21,027 nucleotides of DNA from JAJISK01 sp046759185 (GCA_046759185.1 JBHIBO010000026.1:1-21027), one strand, 5' to 3'; positions 13,269-20,841 are shown, counted from the stretch's first letter. Numbers and translations: made by a program. Notes: generated by a model from the sequence alone, not told the origin.

Positions 13269-14446
13269 CCGAGGCCTTCGACGTCATTGTCATCGGGGGC
13301 GGCCCTGTGGGGGGCTACACCGCCCGCCAGATCGCCGAGGCCGGCCGAAGCGTGGCCATCCTCGAAGAGCACAGAGAGATTGGCGAGCCCGTCCAGTGTG
13401 GGGGCATCTTCACCCCACGCGTTATGGACATGGTCGATTGCCGGAACACCATTCTCACGGAAATCCAGGGCTGCGAGTTCTACTCCCCCAGCGGACAGGA
13501 GCTCGTGGTAGACGGAGGCGAGACGGAAGCCGTCGTGGTGGACCGGGCGGCCTTCGACCGGGAGGTAGTCAAAGAGGCCTTGCACGCCGGCGCAGCGGCG
13601 TACCTGGGGACCCAGGCGACGGGGGTGGAGCGGGACGGCAATGAGCTCGTGGTCCACACACGGGGCGACGGGAACGCCGACAACTTCCGATGTAAGATCC
13701 TCGTGGGGGCGGACGGGGTCAAGGGGAACGTCACGCGCTGGTTCGGTCTCGGCCAACCCTACCGCATTCTTCCCGGGTTCGAGGCGGACGTCGTGGGAGC
13801 GGAGTACACCGCCGGCTACGTCAAGGTCTTCACCGGCCAGGAGATTGCTCCGGGATTCTTTGCCTGGCTGGTGCCCGACGCGCACTCCGCCCGGGTCGGC
13901 CTGTGCCTTGGCCAGGGGAACGTGCGGTCGTACCTGGGCCGGATGTTCTCGGATGGGCCACCCTCGCGGTTCCTGGCCGACGCCCAGACCCTCGGCTACA
14001 TCATCGGAGGCATCCCCATCGGCGTCGCGAAGCGGACCTACGAGAGGGGTGTGATGACCGTGGGGGATGCGGCCTTCCAGGCGAAGGCGACGAGCGGCGG
14101 CGGCATCTACACGGGCCTCGTCTGTGCCGAGGCGTGTGCGGGGACCGCGGTGGAGGCCCTCCGGGCAGGGGACACCTCCGCGGCCTTTCTCTCCCGGTAT
14201 GAAGCCAGGTGGAAGGAGGCCATCGGGAAGGAGTTGACCTTGTACCTCTACCTGCACAAGGCCTTCGTGAAGCTCAACGACAGGCAGCTGGAGAGCCTCT
14301 TCACCCTCCTGCAGAATCCACGCCTCCTGCGCATCATCAACCAAGAGGGCGACATCGACTATCCAGGACGGGCCATCCTGGCCCTCCTGAAGGAGGAGCC
14401 GCGCCTCCTTCGATTCTTGGGTCCGGCCCTGCGAGCCGTCTTCTAG
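13265..14446 (+). CDS. Geranylgeranyl reductase family FAD-dependent oxidoreductase (first copy)
   Basis: The 393-residue flavoprotein starts at a GTG overlapping the regulator stop. It shows the dinucleotide motif FDVIVIGGGPVGGYTARQIA (5-24), the family PVQCGG site, an active-site region with ILVGADGVKGNVTRWFGL, and the FAD-closing GVMTVGDAAFQAKATSGGGI. Geranylgeranyl reductases saturate the isoprenoid chains of archaeal membrane lipids, and relatives reduce quinone tails. The C-terminal extension (TLYLYLHKAFVKLNDRQLES) is alpha-helical and typical. The TAG stop shares CTAG with the convergent nuclease gene. A second family member lies 1.3 kb away on the other strand. Confidence 0.92.
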   Translation: MTEAFDVIVIGGGPVGGYTARQIAEAGRSVAILEEHREIGEPVQCGGIFTPRVMDMVDCRNTILTEIQGCEFYSPSGQELVVDGGETEAVVVDRAAFDREVVKEALHAGAAAYLGTQATGVERDGNELVVHTRGDGNADNFRCKILVGADGVKGNVTRWFGLGQPYRILPGFEADVVGAEYTAGYVKVFTGQEIAPGFFAWLVPDAHSARVGLCLGQGNVRSYLGRMFSDGPPSRFLADAQTLGYIIGGIPIGVAKRTYERGVMTVGDAAFQAKATSGGGIYTGLVCAEACAGTAVEALRAGDTSAAFLSRYEARWKEAIGKELTLYLYLHKAFVKLNDRQLESLFTLLQNPRLLRIINQEGDIDYPGRAILALLKEEPRLLRFLGPALRAVF

Positions 14447-15666
14447 AGCGTGTGGCGCTCCCCGTCCTCGGGCAGGAGGATCTCCCGACCCTCCAAGGCC
14501 TCCGCGAGCTCGTGGCGAGCGTCGCCGTGCATGAGGACTACCCGGCTGGGATCGCAACCCTCCACGAACTCCACGAGCTGCCGATGGCCCGCGTGGGCGG
14601 AAAAGTCGTGGTACGAGACGCCGCTCTCCACCGGCGTACGTACGCCGCGCAGGTCGACGTTCCGCTCCTCCAGCAGCATCCGGCCGTTGGTGCCCTCAAC
14701 CTGGTAGCCCGTCAGGAGGACCTCGCTCTTCAGGTCGTCCTTCAACGCCGCCAGGTAGTGGAGGACCGGTCCTCCGTCCAGCATGCCTCCCGTGGTCAGG
14801 ATGACATCCCCCTGCAACGCGCGTTCCCGGGCGCCCTGCGAACGAACGACGCGGACGCGGCCCAAGGCCCTCTCGTACCGCGTGGGCGAACGGATGAAGG
14901 GACGATGGCGTTGGTACATGCGGGCGACCCGCCGCCCCATGCCATCCATCCAGACCTCGTGATCGGTCTCCGCCAGGATCATCATGATTTCCTGCATGCG
15001 GGCCACCGCGAAGCACGGCACGAGGGCGGTGCCGCCTCCCTCGACTACCTCGTTCACCCTAGCGAGGAACTGGGTCTCCGTCTCGGCCCGGGGGGGATGG
15101 TGCCGGCCGGCGTAGGTCGACTCCATGACCAGGACGTCGCAGGGGACGGGCCGGGTACCCCGGACGAGCCGGGTGTCGATGGTCTGGAGATCCCCGGTGA
15201 AGAGCACGGTCTCCCGGTCGTTGATCCGGAACATGGAGGAACCGGGGATGTGCCCGGCAGGGTGGACGTCTACCTCCAGGTTGCCGACCTGCAGGAAGTC
15301 TTGGTAGTCCACGGTGACCACGCCGCGGTTCATGGTCTCGATGTCCTCCCCATCGAAGGGCTCGGGATACCCCTCCGCGGCACTCACCCTGAGGCTGTCC
15401 TCCAGGAGGAGGTTGGTGACTTCCACGGTCACCGACGTCGCGTAGACCTTCGTCTCATACTGCCGCGAGACCACCGGGACCATCCCACAGTGATCCAGAT
15501 GGGAGTGGCTGAGGAGGAGGGCATCGACCGGAGGGGGTTCCATGGGGTATTGGGGGGGATCCGAGGGGGCGAGCCCATAGTCACAGAGCAAGGTGACTCC
15601 CTGATGGCGGAGGAGCATCCCGAGACGCCCGACCTCAGCCGCTCCGCCAAGAAACTGAATGTCCAT
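14443..15666 (-). CDS. Beta-CASP metallo-beta-lactamase ribonuclease, aCPSF2-like
   Basis: The 407-residue protein begins MDIQFLGGAAEVGRLGMLLR. It contains LLSHSHLDHCGMVP (HxHxDH, 54-59), HPAGHIPGSS (H139), LFTGDLQ (D159) and the beta-CASP elements VMESTYAGR (motif A), DFSAHAGHRQL (motif B) and VVLMHGD (motif C). No KH domains precede the metallo-beta-lactamase part, pointing to aCPSF2 rather than aCPSF1. Such enzymes are endo- or exoribonucleases in archaeal RNA processing. The frame is open to 15777, but the ATG at 15666 fits the family and a TATA box at 15690-15697. It is probably transcribed on its own, behind the second GGR. Confidence 0.92.
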   Translation of the reverse strand: MDIQFLGGAAEVGRLGMLLRHQGVTLLCDYGLAPSDPPQYPMEPPPVDALLLSHSHLDHCGMVPVVSRQYETKVYATSVTVEVTNLLLEDSLRVSAAEGYPEPFDGEDIETMNRGVVTVDYQDFLQVGNLEVDVHPAGHIPGSSMFRINDRETVLFTGDLQTIDTRLVRGTRPVPCDVLVMESTYAGRHHPPRAETETQFLARVNEVVEGGGTALVPCFAVARMQEIMMILAETDHEVWMDGMGRRVARMYQRHRPFIRSPTRYERALGRVRVVRSQGARERALQGDVILTTGGMLDGGPVLHYLAALKDDLKSEVLLTGYQVEGTNGRMLLEERNVDLRGVRTPVESGVSYHDFSAHAGHRQLVEFVEGCDPSRVVLMHGDARHELAEALEGREILLPEDGERHTL

Positions 15667-15689
15667 CCGGGCTGCGTAGGCCGCATGGC

Positions 15690-15697
15690 CTTTAAGG
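15690..15697 (-). promoter_or_regulatory. TATA box of the aCPSF2-like gene
   Basis: CCTTAAAG on the minus strand lies 24-31 bases upstream of ATG 15666, consistent with a leaderless transcript separate from the upstream GGR. Confidence 0.55.
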
Positions 15698-15743
15698 GTT
15701 CGTCGCTGAAGTCCCCGAGCCAGGCCTGCGGACAGCTGTGACC

Positions 15744-16808
15744 TCAGGTCCTGATCCAGGAGAAGAAGGGCTCGCACCGGATGGCCGTGGCCATGGGTCG
15801 AGGTCCCATGGCTCGCATGACGCGTTCGAGCCAGAAGTCGCTGGGGAAGAAGAGCTCGGCAAGCTTCCGAAAGCGGACACCGATGTCCAAGGTCCCACCC
15901 ACGGCGGCGCGCCAGGCCTGTTCGTAGGATTCGAGGGACCCACCGTCCTGGAGGTGATCCGCAATCACGTTTCCGGCGATGCGGCCACAGACCATGGCCG
16001 TGTTCACCCCGCCCCCGTTCGTCGGCATGACGTGGCCAGCCGCATCCCCGACGAGGAGGACGTTTCCCAGCACGGTCTGCGGAACGCTTCCCATCTCAGG
16101 CACCCAACCCCCCGTCCAGCCGTTCGTGACGAACCCCATGCGGTCCAGGAATCCCTGCAAGAGCCCGTCCAGCCGCCCCTCGTACTTCGGCCAGACGCCG
16201 AGACCGACGTTGGCCGCGCCCTCCTTGGGGATGACCCACGCGTAGCCGCCGGGCGCCACGTTACCGAAGTGGATGTCCAAGGAGTCCCCGAACGTGCCAA
16301 CGACCTCGCAGGTCACCGCCGCGGCAAGGGGCGACGGCGCCGTGAGGCCGACGGAGTTCGCCACCGTGGAGTGGGGACCGTCCGCCCCCACCACGACGCT
16401 CCCCTCGAAGGTCCCTCGAGACGTCTCCACCGCGCTATCCCGCACCCGTCGAACGCGGCATTCCGTCAGAATTTCAGCGCCTTCACGCTCGGCGAGAGCA
16501 GCCCAATGGGGATCCACCTTGTCCCGGGAGACCGTATAACCCTCGAACGGAACGTCGTAGCTCCGGCCCGAGGGACTGAAGATTCGAATGACATCGGTCC
16601 GCCGCTCCATGAGCGCCTCCGGAAGCTCAAAGAGGGAGTCCACCTCCCCAGCGAGGGGGAACAGCGACTCGACCTCGCGGTTGGAAGCCATGTACTCCCC
16701 GCACTGGACGGGGAACCCGATGGTCTTTCGGCGCTCGAGGACGAGGGTTCGCAACCCCCGCTGTGCGGCGTACCGCGCCGTAGTGCTCCCGGCGGGGCCG
16801 GCTCCCAC
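15744..16808 (-). CDS. Geranylgeranyl reductase family protein (second copy, start unresolved)
   Basis: From GTG 16808 the frame gives 354 residues beginning VGAGPAGSTTARYAAQ, followed by FPVQCGEYMASN, VVGADGPHSTVANSVGL and VLLVGDAAGHVMPTNGGGVN, the geranylgeranyl reductase FAD and substrate-site motifs. The usual first strand of the Rossmann fold is present just upstream in the same frame (EAVYDVVVVGAGPAG), but that region overlaps the 3' end of the methyltransferase gene and has no ATG, GTG or TTG back to a stop codon near 16966. The protein is therefore truncated in annotation, starts at a rare codon, or is joined to the methyltransferase by a frameshift at a G run. Enzyme family is sure; start is not. 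Confidence 0.88.
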   Translation of the reverse strand: MGAGPAGSTTARYAAQRGLRTLVLERRKTIGFPVQCGEYMASNREVESLFPLAGEVDSLFELPEALMERRTDVIRIFSPSGRSYDVPFEGYTVSRDKVDPHWAALAEREGAEILTECRVRRVRDSAVETSRGTFEGSVVVGADGPHSTVANSVGLTAPSPLAAAVTCEVVGTFGDSLDIHFGNVAPGGYAWVIPKEGAANVGLGVWPKYEGRLDGLLQGFLDRMGFVTNGWTGGWVPEMGSVPQTVLGNVLLVGDAAGHVMPTNGGGVNTAMVCGRIAGNVIADHLQDGGSLESYEQAWRAAVGGTLDIGVRFRKLAELFFPSDFWLERVMRAMGPRPMATAIRCEPFFSWIRT

Positions 16809-16813
16809 GACGA

Positions 16814-17530
16814 CTACGTCGTAGACGGCTTCACCCCCTTCAAGTGGTAGATCGCGCGGAGGAGGAGTTCTGTCGAAGTCACCTCGAATCCGACCTCCCG
16901 CATGAGACGGGCATGGGCCTCCCCGGGTCCTGTCGCCTCGTACGTCTTCCGGAGTTCCTTGTAGGGGTCATACTTCCACCTTCGCTTGACGCGCACAGGC
17001 ACGACGAGGTCCAGGAGAGTTCCAGCTCCTCGCCGAAGCCACAGATCCATGAGTCGGCGGTGTAGCCCAGGAGGCGGGCGAAAGAGATCGAGGATATGGA
17101 GCTCTCCCTCAGGGCGCAGAACGCGATACACGTCGGTCAAGCTCCTTCGATGGTCCAGGAAGTCACGGAAGGAGAAGACACAGTAGACCTTGTCCACCGT
17201 CTCCTCTCGCAGCGGAATGGCCTCCGCACACCCCGACAACGGAACGTACCGAGGGTTGGGCAGGTCGCGGCGTGCGTAGCGGAGGATGGTCCCCGAGGGT
17301 TCCAGCAAGTAGACGCGGCGACAGGCCAGGGAGCGAGCAAACGATCCGGGCCCTGGTCCAATCTCGAGGATCACGTCATCCAAATCAGCCGTCCGAGCGA
17401 CGGATGATCGCCACCGGGGGAGGCCTCCCAAGGTCGTGGCCCGGTTGACCCGCTCGTAGTACGGCATGAACTCCTCGAGGGACTCGATGACGCCCTTCCA
17501 CGTGCCTGGGTCGAGGCCCGCCATGGCCAT
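16814..17530 (-). CDS. SAM-dependent methyltransferase, UbiE/MenG-like
   Basis: The 238-residue protein has a class I methyltransferase core: VILEIGPGPGSFARSL (motif I, about 53-68), VYLLEPSGTILRYARRDLPN (motif II region), AEAIPLREETVDKVYCVFSF (post II to III, like the UbiE PFxDxxFD stretch) and LRPEGELHILDLFRPP. The motifs resemble ubiquinone/menaquinone methyltransferases, but substrate cannot be fixed from sequence. It follows the polyprenyl synthase by 9 bases and precedes the second GGR, which supports a prenylated quinone or lipid substrate. Its end overlaps the apparent upstream part of that GGR frame. ATG 17524 is an alternative start. Confidence 0.85.
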   Translation of the reverse strand: MAMAGLDPGTWKGVIESLEEFMPYYERVNRATTLGGLPRWRSSVARTADLDDVILEIGPGPGSFARSLACRRVYLLEPSGTILRYARRDLPNPRYVPLSGCAEAIPLREETVDKVYCVFSFRDFLDHRRSLTDVYRVLRPEGELHILDLFRPPPGLHRRLMDLWLRRGAGTLLDLVVPVRVKRRWKYDPYKELRKTYEATGPGEAHARLMREVGFEVTSTELLLRAIYHLKGVKPSTT

Positions 17531-17539
17531 GCCGACAGC

Positions 17540-18511
17540 CTACATGTCCCGGTGAAGCACCAGGTCCACGATCCGCAGGAGCTCGAACTTCAAGGGCCCA
17601 GGTTCCAAGAGTCCAATGCTCTCCTTCGCGCGAACCCCGTACTCACCCGCCCGCGCCCTCGCCTCCTCCACGGCGCCGGATGAGGCAATGATCTCGAGAG
17701 CCCGCTGAACCTCTTCCTCGGACTGGGGACCCCGCTCCACGATCCGCGCCAGCTCGGCCTGGGCGGTGGCGTTTCCGTTGTTCAGGGCATGTTGGAGGAG
17801 GAGGGTCATGTTGCCCTCCCGCACATCGCTTCCTATGGGCTTGCCGAGGGTGGCCTCGTCTCCAATCACATCCAAGAGGTCGTCCACGATCTGGAACGCC
17901 GCCCCGAGGTGGGATCCGTACGCGCTGAGGGCCGCGACCTGTTCTGGTGTTCCCCCGCCCAGAATGGCCCCTACCTGTGCCCCTGCCGCGAAAAAGCCGG
18001 CCGTCTTCCGGCGGATGATGGCCAGGTACTCTTCCTCATCGATTTCCAGACGGTGAGCGTTGGCCTGCTGCTTGATTTCCCCTTCCGCCAGGCGAACACA
18101 GGCCTCTGCGGTTATGTCCACAATGTCCGGATCGAACTTGGCTCCAATGGCAAAGGCCTTGGTGAAGAGGAAGTCCCCCGTCACGAGGGCGTTCTGGAGG
18201 CCGTACTTCTTGAAGGCGGCCGGCTGGCCTCGGCGGACGACCCCCCCGTCGTTGATGTCGTCGTGGAGGAGGGTCGCGTTGTGAATGAGTTCCAGAGCGG
18301 CCGCTATCCGGACCGCCCTATCCACATCCCTTCCACCCACGATGTAGTAGGACAGGATCGTCACGACCGGTCGTACGCGTTTGCCCCCCGCGCCGATAAC
18401 GTAGCCTGCGATCTCCGTAAGGAGGGGCTCCTGGGAGTCGATGCTCTCCTGAATGAGATCCTCCACCAGGGAGAGTTCCTTAGAAATCGACAGGTCCCAG
18501 CCGCCCATCAT
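17540..18511 (-). CDS. idsA: Polyprenyl (geranylgeranyl or longer) diphosphate synthase
   Basis: The 323-residue protein has GGKRVRP at 42-48, the first aspartate-rich motif LLHDDINDGG (DDxxD at 84-88) and the second, AFQIVDDLLDVIGD (DDxxD), with KxxGFFAAGAQVGAIL between them, all of the trans-prenyl synthase family. It elongates allylic diphosphates with isopentenyl diphosphate. The residues 4 and 5 before the first motif are small (T, A), as in long-chain bacterial synthases such as IspB, which hints at chains longer than C20. ATG 18511 was chosen over TTG 18520 because the TATA box at 18531-18537 predicts a start near 18510. The downstream methyltransferase is 9 bases away. Confidence 0.93.
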   Translation of the reverse strand: MMGGWDLSISKELSLVEDLIQESIDSQEPLLTEIAGYVIGAGGKRVRPVVTILSYYIVGGRDVDRAVRIAAALELIHNATLLHDDINDGGVVRRGQPAAFKKYGLQNALVTGDFLFTKAFAIGAKFDPDIVDITAEACVRLAEGEIKQQANAHRLEIDEEEYLAIIRRKTAGFFAAGAQVGAILGGGTPEQVAALSAYGSHLGAAFQIVDDLLDVIGDEATLGKPIGSDVREGNMTLLLQHALNNGNATAQAELARIVERGPQSEEEVQRALEIIASSGAVEEARARAGEYGVRAKESIGLLEPGPLKFELLRIVDLVLHRDM

Positions 18512-18530
18512 CTTCTTCAAACGACGAGCG

Positions 18531-18537
18531 TATATTA
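18531..18537 (-). promoter_or_regulatory. TATA box of idsA-methyltransferase-GGR unit
   Basis: TAATATA on the minus strand lies 20-26 bases upstream of ATG 18511, predicting a leaderless transcript that would cover idsA, the methyltransferase and probably the second GGR. Confidence 0.6.
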
Positions 18538-18565
18538 GGTTTCTCTATTTTCGATTCCACCGCGT

Positions 18566-18582
18566 TCTGGCCCCTGGCCAGA
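18566..18582 (+). repeat. Inverted repeat upstream of the idsA promoter
   Basis: TCTGGCC-CCT-GGCCAGA has perfect 7-base arms and a 3-base loop. It lies 7 bases past the stop of the KaiC-like gene and about 30 bases before the idsA TATA box. It could act as a terminator-like hairpin for the upstream gene or an operator for idsA. No T-tract follows. Confidence 0.4.
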
Positions 18583-18588
18583 CCCCTA

Positions 18589-19323
18589 TCAGACTGCCTC
18601 AACCTTGGCCGGTCGTCCGACGGAGACCGCCCGCGTGATTTCGAAGAACTCCCCGTTCCAAACGAGGGCGAAGGAGCCCATCTCATGCTTCGTGGCCCGC
18701 ATCTTCACACAACGGATCCGCCGCTGCACATCCAGGTCGGAGACGGAGTAGAGGGAGAGATGCAGGATGCCGTCTGCTAGGTAGGCCTCGTCCGATTCTC
18801 CTGCACGGAATCCATCCCCGGATTCCGAAAGCAGGAACGTGGTGGCTCCCAGATCCTTGAGCCACTCGAAGAGGTAGAAGAGGTCCGTCCGGCGTGCGTC
18901 GAAGTTGGCCAGGGTCTCGAGGACGTTGAGGGAATCGATGATGAGGAACTGGTACGGGTCCGTCTCCATCAGGTTCGTGAGGTAGGCTTTGAGCAGCGTA
19001 TTCCAGGACCCCTCGGCCTTGATGAAGGACAGGTTCTTGCGGAGGGCGGCCATGTCGAAGAGCGAGATCTTCTTGTAGGCCTTCGCGTCGGCCATGCCCA
19101 TGGACTCCACGTGGGCGATGAGCGAGGCTTTGCTCTGCTCGAGGGTGAGGTAGAGGCCCTTCGTCCCGTTCTTCAGCGCGTTGTGGTAGAGGACGCTGAA
19201 AGCCAGGGTGGACTTCATGGTCCCGGGTGCGCCTGTGATCAGGACGATGTGCCCCTCCGGGATGCCGTCCTGCAGCGTATCGTCCAGGCCCTTGACGTGG
19301 GTGCTCAGACGCGTTCGGGTCAA
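18589..19323 (-). CDS. KaiC-like RecA-superfamily ATPase (single domain)
   Basis: The 244-residue protein has Walker A GAPGTMKST at 31-39 (methionine where GxGK is usual), a catalytic glutamate in LYLTLEQSK (E62), Walker B FLIIDSLNVL with D130 and a KaiC-type opening (STHVKGLDDTLQDGIPEGH). It is one KaiC domain, as in many archaeal stand-alone KaiC-like proteins, whose roles (signalling, motility control, other regulation) are mostly unknown. The start is a TTG placed by the TATA box at 19350-19358; there is no earlier ATG. It is flanked by a large uncharacterised helical protein and idsA on the same strand, each with its own promoter-like box. Confidence 0.9.
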   Translation of the reverse strand: MTRTRLSTHVKGLDDTLQDGIPEGHIVLITGAPGTMKSTLAFSVLYHNALKNGTKGLYLTLEQSKASLIAHVESMGMADAKAYKKISLFDMAALRKNLSFIKAEGSWNTLLKAYLTNLMETDPYQFLIIDSLNVLETLANFDARRTDLFYLFEWLKDLGATTFLLSESGDGFRAGESDEAYLADGILHLSLYSVSDLDVQRRIRCVKMRATKHEMGSFALVWNGEFFEITRAVSVGRPAKVEAV

Positions 19324-19349
19324 GGCGCTCTCGTGTCGCGCCTCCTGTT

Positions 19350-19358
19350 CTAAAAAGG
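19350..19358 (-). promoter_or_regulatory. TATA box of the KaiC-like gene
   Basis: CCTTTTTAG on the minus strand predicts transcription from about 19328, five bases before TTG 19323. A GGAGG lies about 18 bases before the TTG, too far to be a normal ribosome site. Confidence 0.5.
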
Positions 19359-19389
19359 GTTCGCGGCGATTCCGTCGGTTGATAATCGC

Positions 19390-20703
19390 TCAGGCCGACT
19401 TGCCTTGCGCGAGGGCCCGGTTCTTTACCCGCTTCCGTTTGCGTTCAGGGGTCCTAGCGGAACCCTCTGCAACCTTTCGGATGCTGGGGGCGGCGGCCTC
19501 GACGTAGGCATGGATCATCTCGTCGTTCTTTCCGATCCACTCGGCCAAGAGAACCACGGGGAGCATGACGGCGCTGAAGGGGAGGAATTGGTGGGGGTCC
19601 GGATACGCCGGGACGATGATCTCCAGGCCCCGGGATGCGAGGCTGGCGAGGCGCACGATGTGGGTCCGGTAGTCCTCCAGGGTCAGTTCGGGCTTGTATC
19701 CCTGGAGGGAGTGGAGGGAGGTCAATTCCTTCTGGCGCATGGCCACCAGGGAAAGATTGGCCAAGCCGTCATGGAGGTCCTGGTGGATGCCTCCGACCGT
19801 GTTCAGGAGGATGATGACCGCGTCGTAGAGGGACCATCCCCTGAGGAGGGTCTTGAGCTTCCCTGCACGAAGGCGTCGGTTCACGAAGGCGGCGTCGATG
19901 AGGTTGAGACGGGCCGCGCCACCGATGTAGCTCGCGAGACGCTCGTACCAGGTGAGGGATGCGTCGGCCGCATGGAAGCTCCTCGCGATGGAGGAGACCT
20001 TGTCGAGGTCGAAGGTGGACTCCTTCTGGAACATGGTCAGGGCCTGGCCCAGGGCGGCCCGTTCCTCCAGCTTCTCCATCTCGTAGAACAATTGGCCGCC
20101 GTGGGGGGAGTCGTGGAACAGCCGGTTGAAGTGGAGGGCGATGGTCACGATGGTCTCGAAGAGGTCCAGCTGCTCTTGACCCAAGTCGCCCATCAAGCGC
20201 TTCATGAACGCGTTCGGGTTGAGGGAGGGGTTGGTCATGGAGGACAGGACGAGGTGGTAGAGGTCCTTCGCCTCCAAGTATCCGGAGGGACCCTTGTCAA
20301 TCACGTCGTCTAGGATGCCCTCCTGGCATGCATAGAGGACCTTCGCCACCAGGGCCCGCTTCAGATTGTCCTCAGTCATCCATCGGGCATACATCCGGGA
20401 GATCATGCAGGAGCCCGCGGCGAACCGGAGGTCCTGGGGATAGTTCCAAGCCATCTCCGTCGCCTCTAGGAGTGCCTGGTGAGAGTACCCCTTGGGCAGT
20501 AGATCCACCAGGACCGAACCGGCGCTCCCGGCCATGGTCCGGACGTGATCCTGGGTGCGAGCCAGGTGACGCTTGAAGAGGTTCCGGTCGACACCGAGGT
20601 CGAAGTGGTCAATCAGGCCGAGGGCGTACCCCCCGAGCTTGGATACGTTCCCCGCGATGCGCTCGACATCGGCAGGGCTGAGGGCGACCTCTCGGCTGAG
20701 CAT
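19390..20703 (-). CDS. Uncharacterised helical protein with DDVID motif
   Basis: This 437-residue protein is not recognised. It is almost entirely alpha-helical by composition, has no signal peptide, and has one hydrophobic stretch near 376-390 (FSAVMLPVVLLAEWI) too interrupted by charge to be a sure membrane helix. EGILDDVIDKG at 129-138 resembles the first aspartate-rich motif of isoprenoid synthases, and NTVGGIHQDLHDG (301-313) might form a second acidic site. The tail is basic (ERKRKRVKNR, 420-429). The ATG is well supported by AGGAGG (20707-20712) and a TATA-like GGGTTTAG at 20749-20756. It lies beside a KaiC-like ATPase and idsA. An isoprenoid-synthase-like fold is only a hypothesis. 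Confidence 0.85.
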   Translation of the reverse strand: MLSREVALSPADVERIAGNVSKLGGYALGLIDHFDLGVDRNLFKRHLARTQDHVRTMAGSAGSVLVDLLPKGYSHQALLEATEMAWNYPQDLRFAAGSCMISRMYARWMTEDNLKRALVAKVLYACQEGILDDVIDKGPSGYLEAKDLYHLVLSSMTNPSLNPNAFMKRLMGDLGQEQLDLFETIVTIALHFNRLFHDSPHGGQLFYEMEKLEERAALGQALTMFQKESTFDLDKVSSIARSFHAADASLTWYERLASYIGGAARLNLIDAAFVNRRLRAGKLKTLLRGWSLYDAVIILLNTVGGIHQDLHDGLANLSLVAMRQKELTSLHSLQGYKPELTLEDYRTHIVRLASLASRGLEIIVPAYPDPHQFLPFSAVMLPVVLLAEWIGKNDEMIHAYVEAAAPSIRKVAEGSARTPERKRKRVKNRALAQGKSA

Positions 20704-20706
20704 TGT

Positions 20707-20756
20707 CCTCCTGCGCAGCGTTCGACCGAGCGGTGGGGCCCCAGGGGTCTAAACCC
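20707..20756 (-). promoter_or_regulatory. Promoter and ribosome site of the DDVID protein gene
   Basis: GGGTTTAG at 20749-20756 is the TATA-like candidate and AGGAGG at 20707-20712 lies three bases before ATG 20703. The full ribosome site implies a leadered message, unlike many neighbours. Confidence 0.45.
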
Positions 20757-20833
20757 GCGTCTGCAAAATTCAGAGATGATTCTCAGCTTCGAGCCCAGTG
20801 TCCTCTGGGAATTGATAACCACGAGTCCACCCA

Positions 20834-20841
20834 TTTTATAG
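20834..20841 (+). promoter_or_regulatory. TATA box facing the right edge
   Basis: TTTTATAG on the plus strand is divergent from the DDVID gene and predicts transcription from about 20861 toward the window end. Confidence 0.5.

Noticed and set aside
14209..15741. 510-residue plus-strand frame
   Set aside because: It is the complement of the aCPSF2-like gene, whose catalytic motifs are all in place on the minus strand.
15738..16850. 370-residue plus-strand frame
   Set aside because: It is antisense to the second GGR and rich in H, P and R; no motif supports it.
11831..18581. CCCTGGCCA as a shared promoter motif (near 3802, 11831, 18573)
   Set aside because: The same string and its complement also occur inside coding regions (for example near 13908 and 18905), so it is probably a product of GC-rich codon use.
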